Source of the DNA: Azohydromonas australica DSM 1124
Lineage (GTDB): Bacteria; Pseudomonadota; Gammaproteobacteria; Burkholderiales; Burkholderiaceae_C
Direction of reading: 5' to 3'
Length of the DNA stretch: 64,000 nt
Assembly (NCBI RefSeq): GCF_000430725.1
Contig: NZ_KE387207.1
Span: 253,706 to 317,705 of the forward strand
Shown: in pieces, positions 46,733 to 55,014 of the stretch
Layout of the letters: the number at the start of each line of letters is the position of its first letter
How positions within the stretch are numbered: the first letter of the stretch is position 1
Notes under the pieces: generated by a model
Told to the model about the DNA's origin: nothing
The model's database searches: none
The model's input: the letters and a program-made list of their open reading frames with translations, nothing else
Program-made: the position numbers and the translations under genes

Positions 46733-47923
46733 ATGGCTATCGAGATGATCGAAGAATTCGACCAGGGCACCCAGATCCGAGTGATCGGGGTCGGTGGAGG
46801 CGGCGGCAACGCCGTGGACCACATGATTGCCCAGGGTGTTCAAGGCGTGGAGTTCGTGGTCGCCAACACCGATGCGCAGGCACTCAATCGCTCGGCGGCG
46901 CAGCACACCATCCAGCTCGGCACGAGCGGGCTGGGCGCGGGCGGGCGTCCTGACAAGGGCCAGGCCGCCGCCGAGGAGGCGGTGGACCGCATCAAGCAGA
47001 CGCTCGAAGGCGCGCACATGGTCTTCATCACCGCCGGCATGGGCGGCGGCACGGGCACCGGCGCGGCGCCCGTGATCGCGCGCGCGGCCAAGGAGATGGG
47101 CATCCTCACCGTCGGCGTGGTCACCAAGCCCTTCGAGTTCGAGGGCGCGCGCCGCATGAAGCAGGCCGACAGCGGCGTCAACGAGCTCGAAGCCAACGTG
47201 GACAGCCTCATCGTCGTGCTCAACGAGAAGCTGCTGGAGACGCTGGGCGACGACGTGACGCAGGACGAGGCCTTCGCGCAGGCCAACGACGTGCTGCGCA
47301 ACGCCGTGGGCGGCATCAGCGACATCATCCACATCCCCGGCCTGGTCAACGTCGACTTCGAGGACGTCAAGACCGTCATGAGCGAGCCGGGCAAGGCCAT
47401 GATGGGCACGGCCACCGCCAGCGGCCCGGACCGCGCCAACAAGGCCGCCGACGCCGCCGTGGCCTGCCCGCTGCTCGAAGGCATCGACCTCTCCGGCGCG
47501 CGCGGCGTGCTGGTGCTCATCGCCGCGAGCAAGGCCACCTTCAAGCTGGCCGAGTCGCGCAACGCCATGAACACCATCCGCCGCTACGCCGCGGAGGACG
47601 CGCACGTGATCTACGGCACCGCCTACGACGAGAGCCTGGGCGACAAGCTGCGCGTGACCGTCATCGCCACCGGCCTGAGCCCGGGCAAGCGCGCCCAGGC
47701 CGCCATCAGCATGGTGCACAGCACCGCCCGCACCGGCACCGACAACCTGCCCGTGCTCAACAACCTGGCCGCCCCGGCCGGCGGCAACGCCGGCAATGCC
47801 GACTACAGCGTGCCCAGCGTCTGGCGCCATGGCCGCAGCGCCGCGGCCAAGGTGGACGCGCTGGCGAGCAACGGCATGGACGAGATCGAGATCCCGGCCT
47901 ACCTGCGCAAGCAGGCGGACTGA
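46733..47923 (+). CDS. ftsZ: Cell division GTPase FtsZ
   Basis: A 396-residue tubulin-like GTPase forming the Z-ring. It begins MAIEMIEEFDQGTQIRVIGV. The nucleotide motifs are GGGGGNAVDHM, the tubulin signature GMGGGTGTGAAPVIA, and the synergy loop segment NVDFEDVKTVMSEPGKAMMG. A variable linker of about 50 residues leads to the conserved C-terminal peptide DEIEIPAYLRKQAD that binds FtsA. The ATG at 46733 follows AGGAGG. Confidence 0.98.
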   Translation: MAIEMIEEFDQGTQIRVIGVGGGGGNAVDHMIAQGVQGVEFVVANTDAQALNRSAAQHTIQLGTSGLGAGGRPDKGQAAAEEAVDRIKQTLEGAHMVFITAGMGGGTGTGAAPVIARAAKEMGILTVGVVTKPFEFEGARRMKQADSGVNELEANVDSLIVVLNEKLLETLGDDVTQDEAFAQANDVLRNAVGGISDIIHIPGLVNVDFEDVKTVMSEPGKAMMGTATASGPDRANKAADAAVACPLLEGIDLSGARGVLVLIAASKATFKLAESRNAMNTIRRYAAEDAHVIYGTAYDESLGDKLRVTVIATGLSPGKRAQAAISMVHSTARTGTDNLPVLNNLAAPAGGNAGNADYSVPSVWRHGRSAAAKVDALASNGMDEIEIPAYLRKQAD

Positions 47924-47962
47924 GCGCCCAAGGCTCTCCACTCCTGAACCTGCCTGCAAACC

Positions 47963-47986
47963 GGGCCGCCGCGAGGCGGCCCTTTT
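47963..47986 (+). terminator. Intrinsic terminator after ftsZ
   Basis: gggccgcc (47963-47970), GCGA loop, ggcggccc (47975-47982), then TTTT. It ends the dcw transcript about 40 bp after ftsZ, so lpxC probably has its own promoter in 47987-48105. Confidence 0.9.
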
Positions 47987-48105
47987 GCTTGGCGGCTCCC
48001 GCGGACGCGCGATCTCGCGGCTTCATGCCCGCTTCGCGCTTCTTTGCCTTTCTTTGCTTGGCCCCAGCACCGTCCGGCCACCGGGCATCAAGGACAATTC
48101 GCGCC

Positions 48106-49041
48106 ATGCTCAAGCAACGCACCCTCAAGTCGCTCACGCGCGCCGTCGGCGTGGGCCTGCACGGCGGTCACAAGGTCGAGCTCACGCTGCGGCCCGCGGC
48201 GCCGGACACGGGCATCGTGTTCCGCCGCATCGACCTGCCGGTGCCGGTGGACATCCCCGTCAATGCGCAAGCGGTGTGCGACACGCGGCTGGCCTCGACC
48301 ATCTCCCCGGGCGGCGACCCGGGCGCGCCCAAGGTGCACACCATCGAGCACGTGATGTCGGCCTGCTGCGGGCTGGGCATCGACAACCTGCAGATCGACA
48401 TCACCAACGAGGAGGTGCCGATCCTCGACGGCTCGGCCGCGAGCTTCGTGTTCCTGCTGCAGAGCGCCGGCGTGGTGGAGCAGGACGCCCCCAAGCGCTT
48501 CATCCGCGTGCTCAAGCCCGTGGAGGTGCGCGAAGGCGAGGGTGCTGCGCTGAAGTGGGCCCGGCTGGAGCCCTACCACGGCTACCGGCTGAGCTTCGAG
48601 ATCGAGTTCAACCACCCGGCGGTGGACTCCACCGGGCAGCGCGTGGAGTTCGACCTGGGCTCCGGGCGCTACCAGCGCGACATCGCGCGCGCCCGCACCT
48701 TCGGCTTCGCCAAGGACGTGGACGCCATGCGCGCGCGCGGGCTGAGCCTGGGCGGCAGCATGGACAACGCCATCGTCGTGGACGATACCCGCGTGCTCAA
48801 CGCCGACGGGCTGCGCTACGACGACGAGTTCGTGAAGCACAAGATCCTCGACGCCATGGGCGACCTCTACATCGCCGGCCACCCGCTGCTGGCGGCCTAC
48901 GGCGCCTACAAGAGCGGCCACGCCCTGAACAACAAGCTGCTGCGCGCGCTGCTGGCCGACCCCTCGGCCTGGGAGATCGTGACCTTCGCGGACGAGCGCC
49001 AGGCGCCGCAGGGCTTCGCGCAGCCCGTGCCGGCCTGGTGA
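48106..49041 (+). CDS. lpxC: UDP-3-O-acyl-N-acetylglucosamine deacetylase LpxC
   Basis: A 311-residue zinc deacetylase and the committed step of lipid A synthesis. LKQRTLKSLTRAVGVGLHGG is the family start. Zinc ligands are His in HTIEHVMSAC (about 78) and the H-x3-D of KHKILDAMGDLY (about 245). AGHPLLAAYGAYKSGHALNN contains the catalytic His near 265. The terminator upstream suggests separate transcription from ftsZ. Confidence 0.96.
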   Translation: MLKQRTLKSLTRAVGVGLHGGHKVELTLRPAAPDTGIVFRRIDLPVPVDIPVNAQAVCDTRLASTISPGGDPGAPKVHTIEHVMSACCGLGIDNLQIDITNEEVPILDGSAASFVFLLQSAGVVEQDAPKRFIRVLKPVEVREGEGAALKWARLEPYHGYRLSFEIEFNHPAVDSTGQRVEFDLGSGRYQRDIARARTFGFAKDVDAMRARGLSLGGSMDNAIVVDDTRVLNADGLRYDDEFVKHKILDAMGDLYIAGHPLLAAYGAYKSGHALNNKLLRALLADPSAWEIVTFADERQAPQGFAQPVPAW

Positions 49042-49054
49042 GCCGCGCCCTCGC

Positions 49055-49240
49055 ATGCTGATCTTCCGACTCGTCTTCGGGCTGCTGCTGGTGGCCGGGC
49101 TGCTGTGCTTCGCGATGTACATCGGCACCCGCGACGTGCGCTGGCGCCGCCGCGGGCTGGTGATCGTGAAATGGACCGTGGTGGCCGGCCTGGGCTTCTT
49201 CGGCGTCATCGCGCTGGAGCGGCTGGCGCTGCTGCTGTAG
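49055..49240 (+). CDS. Small two-helix membrane protein
   Basis: A 61-residue protein with two hydrophobic helices (LIFRLVFGLLLVAGLLCFAM and VAGLGFFGVIALERLALLL) and a basic loop between them (DVRWRRRG), suggesting both termini face the periplasm. It begins 14 bp after lpxC. I do not recognise a function. Confidence 0.6.
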   Translation: MLIFRLVFGLLLVAGLLCFAMYIGTRDVRWRRRGLVIVKWTVVAGLGFFGVIALERLALLL

Positions 49241-49374
49241 CGGCCTCAAGGTGTTGGACATAGTTCACACCTGGGGCGACCGCGAGCCGCTGGTTGTGGC
49301 CGGACGTTGCGAAGGCAGGCACCGGGTTGCATCCTGAAGCGTGACCCAAGCCGGCGGCCCGATGCTGCCGGCCC

Positions 49375-50067
49375 ATGACGACGCCTTCCCCCTCTTCCTC
49401 CTCGCTACCGTTCCTGCTCGGTGCCGGGGCCGCCGTGCTGATGGCCCTCGGCATGGTCGCCTGCGGCGGCAGCGAGCCCGACGACGCGCCAGCCTCGGGC
49501 AACGCCGCCACGCTCAGCTCCTCGTCCTCCTCGGAAACCGTGGTCCAGATGCACGCGGCGCTGTCCGCGGCGCTGGCCGAGATCACCCCGGCGCTGTCCA
49601 CCGAGAGCGCCATGGCCGTGGTGGCCGGCAGCAACTGTGGCCTGGGCAACTTCCAGGCTGAATTGATGCAGCGCATCAACGCGTACCGGGCCCGCGGTGC
49701 GAGCTGCGGCGGCTACGGCAACTTCGCGCCCACCACGGCGCTGGCCTGGAACGACAAGCTGCAGGGCGCCGCGGCCCGCCACTCCTCGGACATGGCCTCG
49801 CGCAACTTCTTCAGCCACACCGGCTCCGACGGCAGCAACGCCGGCACGCGCATCACGCAGGCCGGCTACGCCTGGAGCACCTGGGGCGAGAACATCGCCG
49901 CGGGCTACGGCACCGTACAGGCCGTGGTGGACGGCTGGATGGCCAGCCCCGGCCACTGCGCCAACCTCATGAAGCCTGCCTTCAAGCACGTGGGCGTGGC
50001 CTGCGTCAGCAACAGCGCCAGCACCTACCGCATGTACTGGACCCTGGACCTGGCGGTACCGCGCTGA
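49375..50067 (+). CDS. CAP-domain (SCP/PR1-like) lipoprotein
   Basis: A 230-residue secreted protein. The N-terminus PFLLGAGAAVLMALGMVACG is a lipoprotein signal with a lipobox Cys near residue 31. A Ser/Ala-rich spacer precedes the CAP domain from about 95, with LMQRINAYRARGASCG, WNDKLQGAAARHSSDMASR, FFSHTGSDG and GENIAAGYG followed by WMASPGHCANLM. His and Glu residues of the CAP cavity are present. Bacterial CAP proteins are mostly of unknown function. Confidence 0.88.
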   Translation: MTTPSPSSSSLPFLLGAGAAVLMALGMVACGGSEPDDAPASGNAATLSSSSSSETVVQMHAALSAALAEITPALSTESAMAVVAGSNCGLGNFQAELMQRINAYRARGASCGGYGNFAPTTALAWNDKLQGAAARHSSDMASRNFFSHTGSDGSNAGTRITQAGYAWSTWGENIAAGYGTVQAVVDGWMASPGHCANLMKPAFKHVGVACVSNSASTYRMYWTLDLAVPR

Positions 50068-50180
50068 GCCGGCGCCGCGACACGCGGCGCCCGTGCCGAT
50101 GAGGCCGCAACCGGGGGACGCCGGCGCGCCGCGTCGCCTACCATGGCCCCCGGCACCACAAGACCAGGGGGAGGCCTGCC

Positions 50181-50804
50181 GTGACCACGCCCGCATCCGG
50201 CGACCGGCGCGAGCTGCGCGTGCGCGGCAGCGCTTGGGCGCAGTCGCTGGCGCGCGCCATCGCCGCGCGCGGCATCAGTCCCAACCAGATCTCGGTGCTC
50301 AGCATCGCCTTCGCCGCCGGCGGTGCGCTGGCGCTGTGGGCCGGCGGCTGGTGGCTGCTGGCGGCGGCGGCGTGCATCCAGGGCCGGCTGCTGTGCAACC
50401 TGTTCGACGGCATGGTGGCCGTGGAGCACGGGCGGCAGACGGCGCTGGGTGCCGTCTACAACGAGTTTCCCGACCGCGTCGCCGACTCGCTGCTGATCGT
50501 GGCCGCGGGCTACGCGGCAGGCTGGCCGGCGGCGGGCTGGCTGGGTGCGCTGGCCGCCGCGCTCACGGCCTACGTGCGCGTGTTCGGCGCGGCCTGCGGC
50601 TTCGGCCACGACTTCCGCGGCCCCATGGCCAAGCAGCACCGCATGGCGCTGCTCACCGCCGCCTGCGTGCTGCAGCCCTTCGTCGCCACGGCCTGGCCGC
50701 TGCGCGCCGCGGTGGCGCTGATCGCCGCGGGCAGCCTGCTGACCTGCGCCACGCGCACCCGCGCGCTGGCGCTGCAGCTGCGCAAGCGGGGGGAAGCGCC
50801 ATGA
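50181..50804 (+). CDS. CDP-alcohol phosphatidyltransferase family protein
   Basis: A 207-residue polytopic membrane enzyme that would join a CDP-activated lipid to an alcohol. The active-site region reads NLFDGMVAVEHGRQ followed by YNEFPDRVAD. Against the standard D-x2-DG-x2-AR-x8-G-x3-D-x3-D motif the first Asp is Asn, Arg is Val and the loop is four residues longer; DG-x2-A and the last two Asp remain. The alcohol is unknown. GTG start at 50181 after GGGGGAGG. It is followed with an ATGA overlap by an acyltransferase and then a CdsA-like gene. Confidence 0.85.
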   Translation: MTTPASGDRRELRVRGSAWAQSLARAIAARGISPNQISVLSIAFAAGGALALWAGGWWLLAAAACIQGRLLCNLFDGMVAVEHGRQTALGAVYNEFPDRVADSLLIVAAGYAAGWPAAGWLGALAAALTAYVRVFGAACGFGHDFRGPMAKQHRMALLTAACVLQPFVATAWPLRAAVALIAAGSLLTCATRTRALALQLRKRGEAP

Positions 50805-51409
50805 AGGCCTGGTACCGGCTGCAGCGCGACGCGCTGCTGACCCTGGTGCGCTGGGGCGTGGGCGGGCGCGCCGTGTTCGACGCGCCGCTGCCGCTGCCCT
50901 GCGTCGTCTTCGCCAACCACAGCAGCCACCTCGACACGCTGATCCTGCTGGCGGCGCTGCCCGCGCACCAGCGCGAGCAGGTGCGCCCCGTGGCCGGCGC
51001 CGACTACTGGAACGCCACGCCCGCGCGCCGCTACGTCGCGCAGCGCCTGCTGCGCGTGGTGCTGATCGACCGCGTGGCCGGCGGCGCGCAGGCGCTGGAG
51101 CCGCTGCACGCGGCGCTGGCGGCCGGGGACTCGCTGATCGTCTTCCCCGAGGGCACGCGCGGCAGCGAGCCGCTGCCCGCGGCCTTCAAGTCCGGCCTCT
51201 ACCACCTGGCGCACGCGCACCCCGGGCTGGCGCTGGTGCCGGCCTACCTGCACAACCTCTACCGCAGCTGGCCCAAGGGCGCGCCGGTGCCGCTGCCGCT
51301 GCTGTGCCGGGTGCGCTTCGGCGCGCCGCGGGTGCTGGAGAGCGGCGAGGGCAAGAAATGCTTCTTGGAGCGCATGCGCGGCGCCGTGTGCGCGCTGGCG
51401 CGGGACTGA
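50801..51409 (+). CDS. 1-acylglycerol-3-phosphate O-acyltransferase-like (PlsC family)
   Basis: A 202-residue acyltransferase that would acylate lysophosphatidate or a related lipid. It has NHSSHLDTL (the HX4D motif, His40 and Asp45) and FPEGTRGS near residue 115, with LVPAYLHN downstream. A single N-terminal hydrophobic stretch is present. It overlaps the preceding CDP-alcohol phosphatidyltransferase and precedes the CdsA-like gene by 4 bp, suggesting one lipid-building unit. Confidence 0.88.
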   Translation: MKAWYRLQRDALLTLVRWGVGGRAVFDAPLPLPCVVFANHSSHLDTLILLAALPAHQREQVRPVAGADYWNATPARRYVAQRLLRVVLIDRVAGGAQALEPLHAALAAGDSLIVFPEGTRGSEPLPAAFKSGLYHLAHAHPGLALVPAYLHNLYRSWPKGAPVPLPLLCRVRFGAPRVLESGEGKKCFLERMRGAVCALARD

Positions 51410-51413
51410 CGCG

Positions 51414-52355
51414 ATGGCGACGCTGAGCCCGTACTTCCTGCGCACCGGCGCGCTGCTGCTGGCGATCCTGGTGCTGGCCTCCCTCATCGGTGCCGTGCTG
51501 CACGCGCGCACCGGCGGGCGCAGCGAGACCGTGCACAACCTCAACGCCCGCATCCGCGCCTGGTGGGTGATGGTGGCGGTGCTGTTCGTGGCGCTGGCCC
51601 TGGGCCCGGTGGCCACGGTGGTGGTGTTCGCCTTCTCCTCGTTCATGGCGCTGCGCGAGTTCCTCACGCTCACGCCCACCAAGCCCTCGGACTACTGGGC
51701 GCTGTTCCTGGCCTTCTTCGTGGCGCTGCCGCTGCAGTACCTGCTGCTGGGCGTGCAGTGGTACGGACTCTTCGCCATCTTCATCCCGGTCTACATGTTC
51801 GGGCTGATCTCCTCGGCCTCGGCGCTGTCGCAGGACACGGAGGACTTCCTCTCGCGCAACGCGCGCATCGTGTTCGCGCTCATGGCCTGCGTGTACGGCG
51901 TGAGCCACGCGCCGGCGCTGCTGATGCTGCGCATCCCCGGCTTCGAAGGCCGCAGCGTGGAGCTGCTGTTCTTCTTCACCTTCACGGTGCAGATCAGCGA
52001 CGTGCTGCAGTACGTGTTCGGCAAGCTCTTCGGCCGCCACAAGCTGGTGCCGCGGCTCAGCCCTTCCAAGACCTGGGAAGGCCTGGTGGGCGGCGCGCTG
52101 TCCACCGTGGCGCTGGGCGCGGCGCTGCACGGCGTCACGCCCTTCGGCCCGGCGATGGCGGCGCTGCTGGCGGCGCAGATCGTCGCCTGCGGCGTGCTGG
52201 GCGGGCTGGTGATGTCGGCGGTGAAGCGCTCGCTGGGTGCCAAGGACTGGGGCCAGTCCATCGCCGGCCACGGCGGCTACATGGACCGGCTGGACTCCAT
52301 CACCTTCGCCGCGCCGGTGTTCTTCCACGTCGTGCGCTACTGGTGGACGCCGTAG
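51414..52355 (+). CDS. Phosphatidate cytidylyltransferase (CdsA-like)
   Basis: A 313-residue membrane protein with about eight helices. The CdsA signature is intact near the C-terminus: LSPSKTWEGLVGG, then SAVKRSLGAKDWGQSIAGHG and GYMDRLDSITFAAPVFFH. It would make CDP-diacylglycerol, the donor for the upstream CDP-alcohol phosphatidyltransferase. It may be a second copy beside a housekeeping cdsA elsewhere; this cannot be judged from the window. Confidence 0.9.
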   Translation: MATLSPYFLRTGALLLAILVLASLIGAVLHARTGGRSETVHNLNARIRAWWVMVAVLFVALALGPVATVVVFAFSSFMALREFLTLTPTKPSDYWALFLAFFVALPLQYLLLGVQWYGLFAIFIPVYMFGLISSASALSQDTEDFLSRNARIVFALMACVYGVSHAPALLMLRIPGFEGRSVELLFFFTFTVQISDVLQYVFGKLFGRHKLVPRLSPSKTWEGLVGGALSTVALGAALHGVTPFGPAMAALLAAQIVACGVLGGLVMSAVKRSLGAKDWGQSIAGHGGYMDRLDSITFAAPVFFHVVRYWWTP

Positions 52356-52373
52356 CGGCGCCCGCGGCAGCGC

Positions 52374-52925
52374 TCAGTACGCCCGTCCCTTGCGATAGAG
52401 CGCGTGCGCGCGCCGCTCCAGTTCGCCGCCTGCGCTGGCCATGGCCGCCAGCGAGGTGCCGGCGTGGGCATGCGCGATGGCGATGCCCAGCGCGTCGGCC
52501 GCGTCGGGGCCGGGCGGGGAGGGCAGGCAGAGCAGCCGCATCACCATGTGCTGCACCTGCTCCTTGCGCGCGTGGCCGTTGCCCACGATGGCCTTCTTCA
52601 TCTGCAGCGCGGTGTACTCCGACACCGGCAGGTCGCCCGACACCAGCGCCGCCAGCGCCGCGCCGCGTGCCTGGCCCAGCAGCAGCGTGCTCTGCGGGTT
52701 GACGTTGACGAACACGATCTCGACCGCGGCGCAGGTGGGCGCGTAGCGCGACTGCACCTCGCGCACGCCCTCAAAGATGATCTTCAGCCGCCCGGGCAGG
52801 TCGCCGCGCGCGGCGTCCTTGGTGCGGATCGTGCCGCTGGCGACGTAGCTCAGGTGCGGCCCGTCGGCCTCGATGACGCCGAAGCCCGTGGTCTGCAGGC
52901 CGGGGTCGATGCCGAGGATGCGCAT
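52374..52925 (-). CDS. ruvC: Holliday junction resolvase RuvC
   Basis: A 183-residue endonuclease that resolves four-way DNA junctions. The four acidic residues are Asp7 (RILGIDPGLQ), Glu69 (AAVEIVFVN), Asp141 and Asp144 (GPDAADALGIAI). NPQSTLLLGQARGAAL is typical. It is the last gene of dusB-fis-purH-ruvC and converges on the cdsA-like gene with an 18-bp gap. Confidence 0.95.
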   Translation of the reverse strand: MRILGIDPGLQTTGFGVIEADGPHLSYVASGTIRTKDAARGDLPGRLKIIFEGVREVQSRYAPTCAAVEIVFVNVNPQSTLLLGQARGAALAALVSGDLPVSEYTALQMKKAIVGNGHARKEQVQHMVMRLLCLPSPPGPDAADALGIAIAHAHAGTSLAAMASAGGELERRAHALYRKGRAY

Positions 52926-52941
52926 GGAATCTTCACTTTCC

Positions 52942-53016
52942 CCGTTCGCCCTGAGCCTGTCGAAGGGCCTGTGGCCCGGCGGGGCGACAGGGCTTCGACA
53001 AGCTCAGCCCGAACGG
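52942..53016. repeat. Inverted repeat of the TTCGACAAGCTCAGCCCGAACGG type
   Basis: A 75-bp element with two 24-bp arms (ccgttcgccctgagcctgtcgaag at left, its near-complement ending 53016) that differ at three positions. This is a sequence widely dispersed in bacterial genomes. It lies between purH and ruvC and is unrelated to the 150-bp repeat family. Confidence 0.85.
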
Positions 53017-53047
53017 AGTTCTTTCGCTGAAGTGGTCGTCAAACGAA

Positions 53048-53086
53048 GAAGCCGCCGCACGGGGCGGTGCCCTGCGCGGCGGCTTC
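53048..53086 (-). terminator. Hairpin after purH, possible terminator
   Basis: gaagccgccgc (53048-53058) pairs with gcggcggcttc (53076-53086). On the minus strand it begins 12 bases after the purH stop and is followed by TTCGTTT, a weak U-tract. It would reduce readthrough into ruvC. Confidence 0.65.
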
Positions 53087-53098
53087 CGGCTCATGGGA

Positions 53099-54691
53099 TC
53101 AGTGGCGGAAGTGGCGCGTGCCGGTGAACACCATCGCGATGCCGCGCTCGTCGGCGGCGGCGATCACCTCGTCGTCACGCATGCTGCCACCGGGCTGGAT
53201 CACGCAGCCTGCGCCGGCGTCCACCACCACGTCCAGGCCGTCGCGGAACGGGAAGAAGGCGTCGCTGGCCACGGCCGAGCCCTGCAGCGTCAGCTGGGCG
53301 TTCTCGGCCTTGATGCTGGCGATGCGCGCGCTGTCGATGCGGCTCATCTGGCCCGCGCCCACGCCCAGCGTCATGCCGCCGGCGCAGAACACGATGGCGT
53401 TGCTCTTGACGAACTTGGCCACCTTCCAGGCGAAGAGCAGGTCCTGCATCTGCTGCTCGGTCGGCTTGAGCTTGGTCACGACCTTGAGGTCAGCCGGGTC
53501 GAAGTCGCGGTTGTCGGCGGTCTGCAGCAGCAGGCCCGAGCCCACGCGCTTGGCGTCCATGAAGTTCAGGCCCTGGTCCCAGGGCTTGTCGCCGCCCGGG
53601 GGCAGGTCGATGTGCAGCAGCCGGGTGTTGGCCTTGCTGGCGAACACGGCGCGCGCCTCCTCGGTGAAGCCCGGGGCGATCAGCACCTCCACGAACTGCT
53701 TGGCCACCAGCTCCGCGCCGGCCTTATCCAGCGGGCGGTTGAAGGCGATGATGCCGCCGAAGGCCGAGGTGGGATCGGTCTTGAAGGCCTTGGCGTAGGC
53801 CTCGGCCGGGCTGGCGCCCACGGCCACGCCGCAGGGGTTGGCGTGCTTGACGATCACGCAGGCCGGCACGTCGCTGAAGCTCTTGACGCACTCCCAGGCC
53901 GCGTCGGCGTCGGCGATGTTGTTGTACGAGAGTTCCTTGCCCTGCAGCTGCTGGGCCGTGGCCAGCGAGCCGGGCGCGGGATGGAGGTCGCGGTAGAAGG
54001 CGGCCTGCTGGTGCGAGTTCTCGCCGTAGCGCAGGTCCTGCAGCTTGACGAAGCGGCCGTTGGTCTGGGCGGGGAAGAGGCTCTGCCTGGGCTGCTCGCC
54101 CTCGGCACCCAGCTCCAGCGCGGACAGGTAGTCGCTGATGGCGCCGTCGTACTGCGAGATGCGGTTGAAGGCGTCCACGGACAGCTTGAAGCGCGTGGCG
54201 CGGCTGACCTTGCCGTCGGCCTTGAGTTCGGCCAGCACCTGGGCGTACTGCGAGGCGTCGGTGAGCACCGCCACGTCGTTCCAGTTCTTGGCGGCGGAAC
54301 GCACCATGGCCGGGCCGCCGATGTCGATGTTCTCGATCGCGTCCTCCAGCGTGCAGCCGGGCTTGGCCACGGTGGCCTCGAACGGATAGAGGTTCACCAC
54401 CAGCAGCTCGATGGTGTCGATGTTGTGCTCCTGGAGCGCCGCCATGTGCGCCGGCACGTCGCGGCGGGCCAGCAGGCCGCCGTGCACGCGCGGGTGCAGC
54501 GTCTTGACGCGGCCATCGAGCATCTCGGGGAAGCCGGTGACTTCGGCCACCTCGGTGACGGGCAGGCCGGCGTCGGCCAGGAGCTTGGCGGTGCCGCCGG
54601 TGGACAGCAGCTTCACGCCGACGGCGTGCAGCTCACGGGCGAATTCGACGATGCCGGTCTTGTCGGAGACGGAGATGAGGGCGGTGGTCAT
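53099..54691 (-). CDS. purH: Bifunctional AICAR transformylase / IMP cyclohydrolase
   Basis: A 530-residue enzyme for the last two steps of IMP synthesis. The N-terminal cyclohydrolase has ALISVSDKTGIVEFARELHA, LLSTGGTAKLL and GRVKTLHPRVHGG. The transformylase has RYGENSHQQAAFY, VIVKHANPCGVA and ends FTGTRHFRH. The length is usual. It lies 59 bp after fis in the dusB-fis-purH-ruvC order. Confidence 0.97.
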   Translation of the reverse strand: MTTALISVSDKTGIVEFARELHAVGVKLLSTGGTAKLLADAGLPVTEVAEVTGFPEMLDGRVKTLHPRVHGGLLARRDVPAHMAALQEHNIDTIELLVVNLYPFEATVAKPGCTLEDAIENIDIGGPAMVRSAAKNWNDVAVLTDASQYAQVLAELKADGKVSRATRFKLSVDAFNRISQYDGAISDYLSALELGAEGEQPRQSLFPAQTNGRFVKLQDLRYGENSHQQAAFYRDLHPAPGSLATAQQLQGKELSYNNIADADAAWECVKSFSDVPACVIVKHANPCGVAVGASPAEAYAKAFKTDPTSAFGGIIAFNRPLDKAGAELVAKQFVEVLIAPGFTEEARAVFASKANTRLLHIDLPPGGDKPWDQGLNFMDAKRVGSGLLLQTADNRDFDPADLKVVTKLKPTEQQMQDLLFAWKVAKFVKSNAIVFCAGGMTLGVGAGQMSRIDSARIASIKAENAQLTLQGSAVASDAFFPFRDGLDVVVDAGAGCVIQPGGSMRDDEVIAAADERGIAMVFTGTRHFRH

Positions 54692-54750
54692 GCTTGAGAA
54701 CGGAGAGTGAAATCAGTGATGGCCGCCCGCCGGGGCGGCCGCGGCGGCCG

Positions 54751-55014
54751 TCAGTTGGGCGAGGAGGGGGAGGACGGCGACCCCAGCAGCTTGTGCTCCA
54801 GCAGCTTGCGCCGCAGCGTGTTGCGGTTGATGCCCAGCCACTCGGCGGCCTTGCTCTGGTTGCCGGCGGCATGCTGCATCACCACCTCCAGCAGCGGCTT
54901 CTCGACGATGGCGATGATCATTTCGTGGACGGAATGGGGCTGCGCCCCGTCGAGGTCCCGGAAGTACTCCTCCAGGCTCTCGCGGACGCTGGCCTCGATC
55001 AGTTGCTTGCTCAT
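54751..55014 (-). CDS. fis: Fis-family nucleoid-associated protein
   Basis: An 87-residue DNA-bending regulator. The C-terminal helix-turn-helix is GNQSKAAEWLGINRNTLRRKL, and the region upstream (LLEVVMQHAA) matches Fis. A Ser/Pro tail (GSPSSPSSPN) extends the end. The ATG overlaps the stop of dusB (ATGA); dusB-fis pairing is conserved across proteobacteria. Confidence 0.93.
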   Translation of the reverse strand: MSKQLIEASVRESLEEYFRDLDGAQPHSVHEMIIAIVEKPLLEVVMQHAAGNQSKAAEWLGINRNTLRRKLLEHKLLGSPSSPSSPN

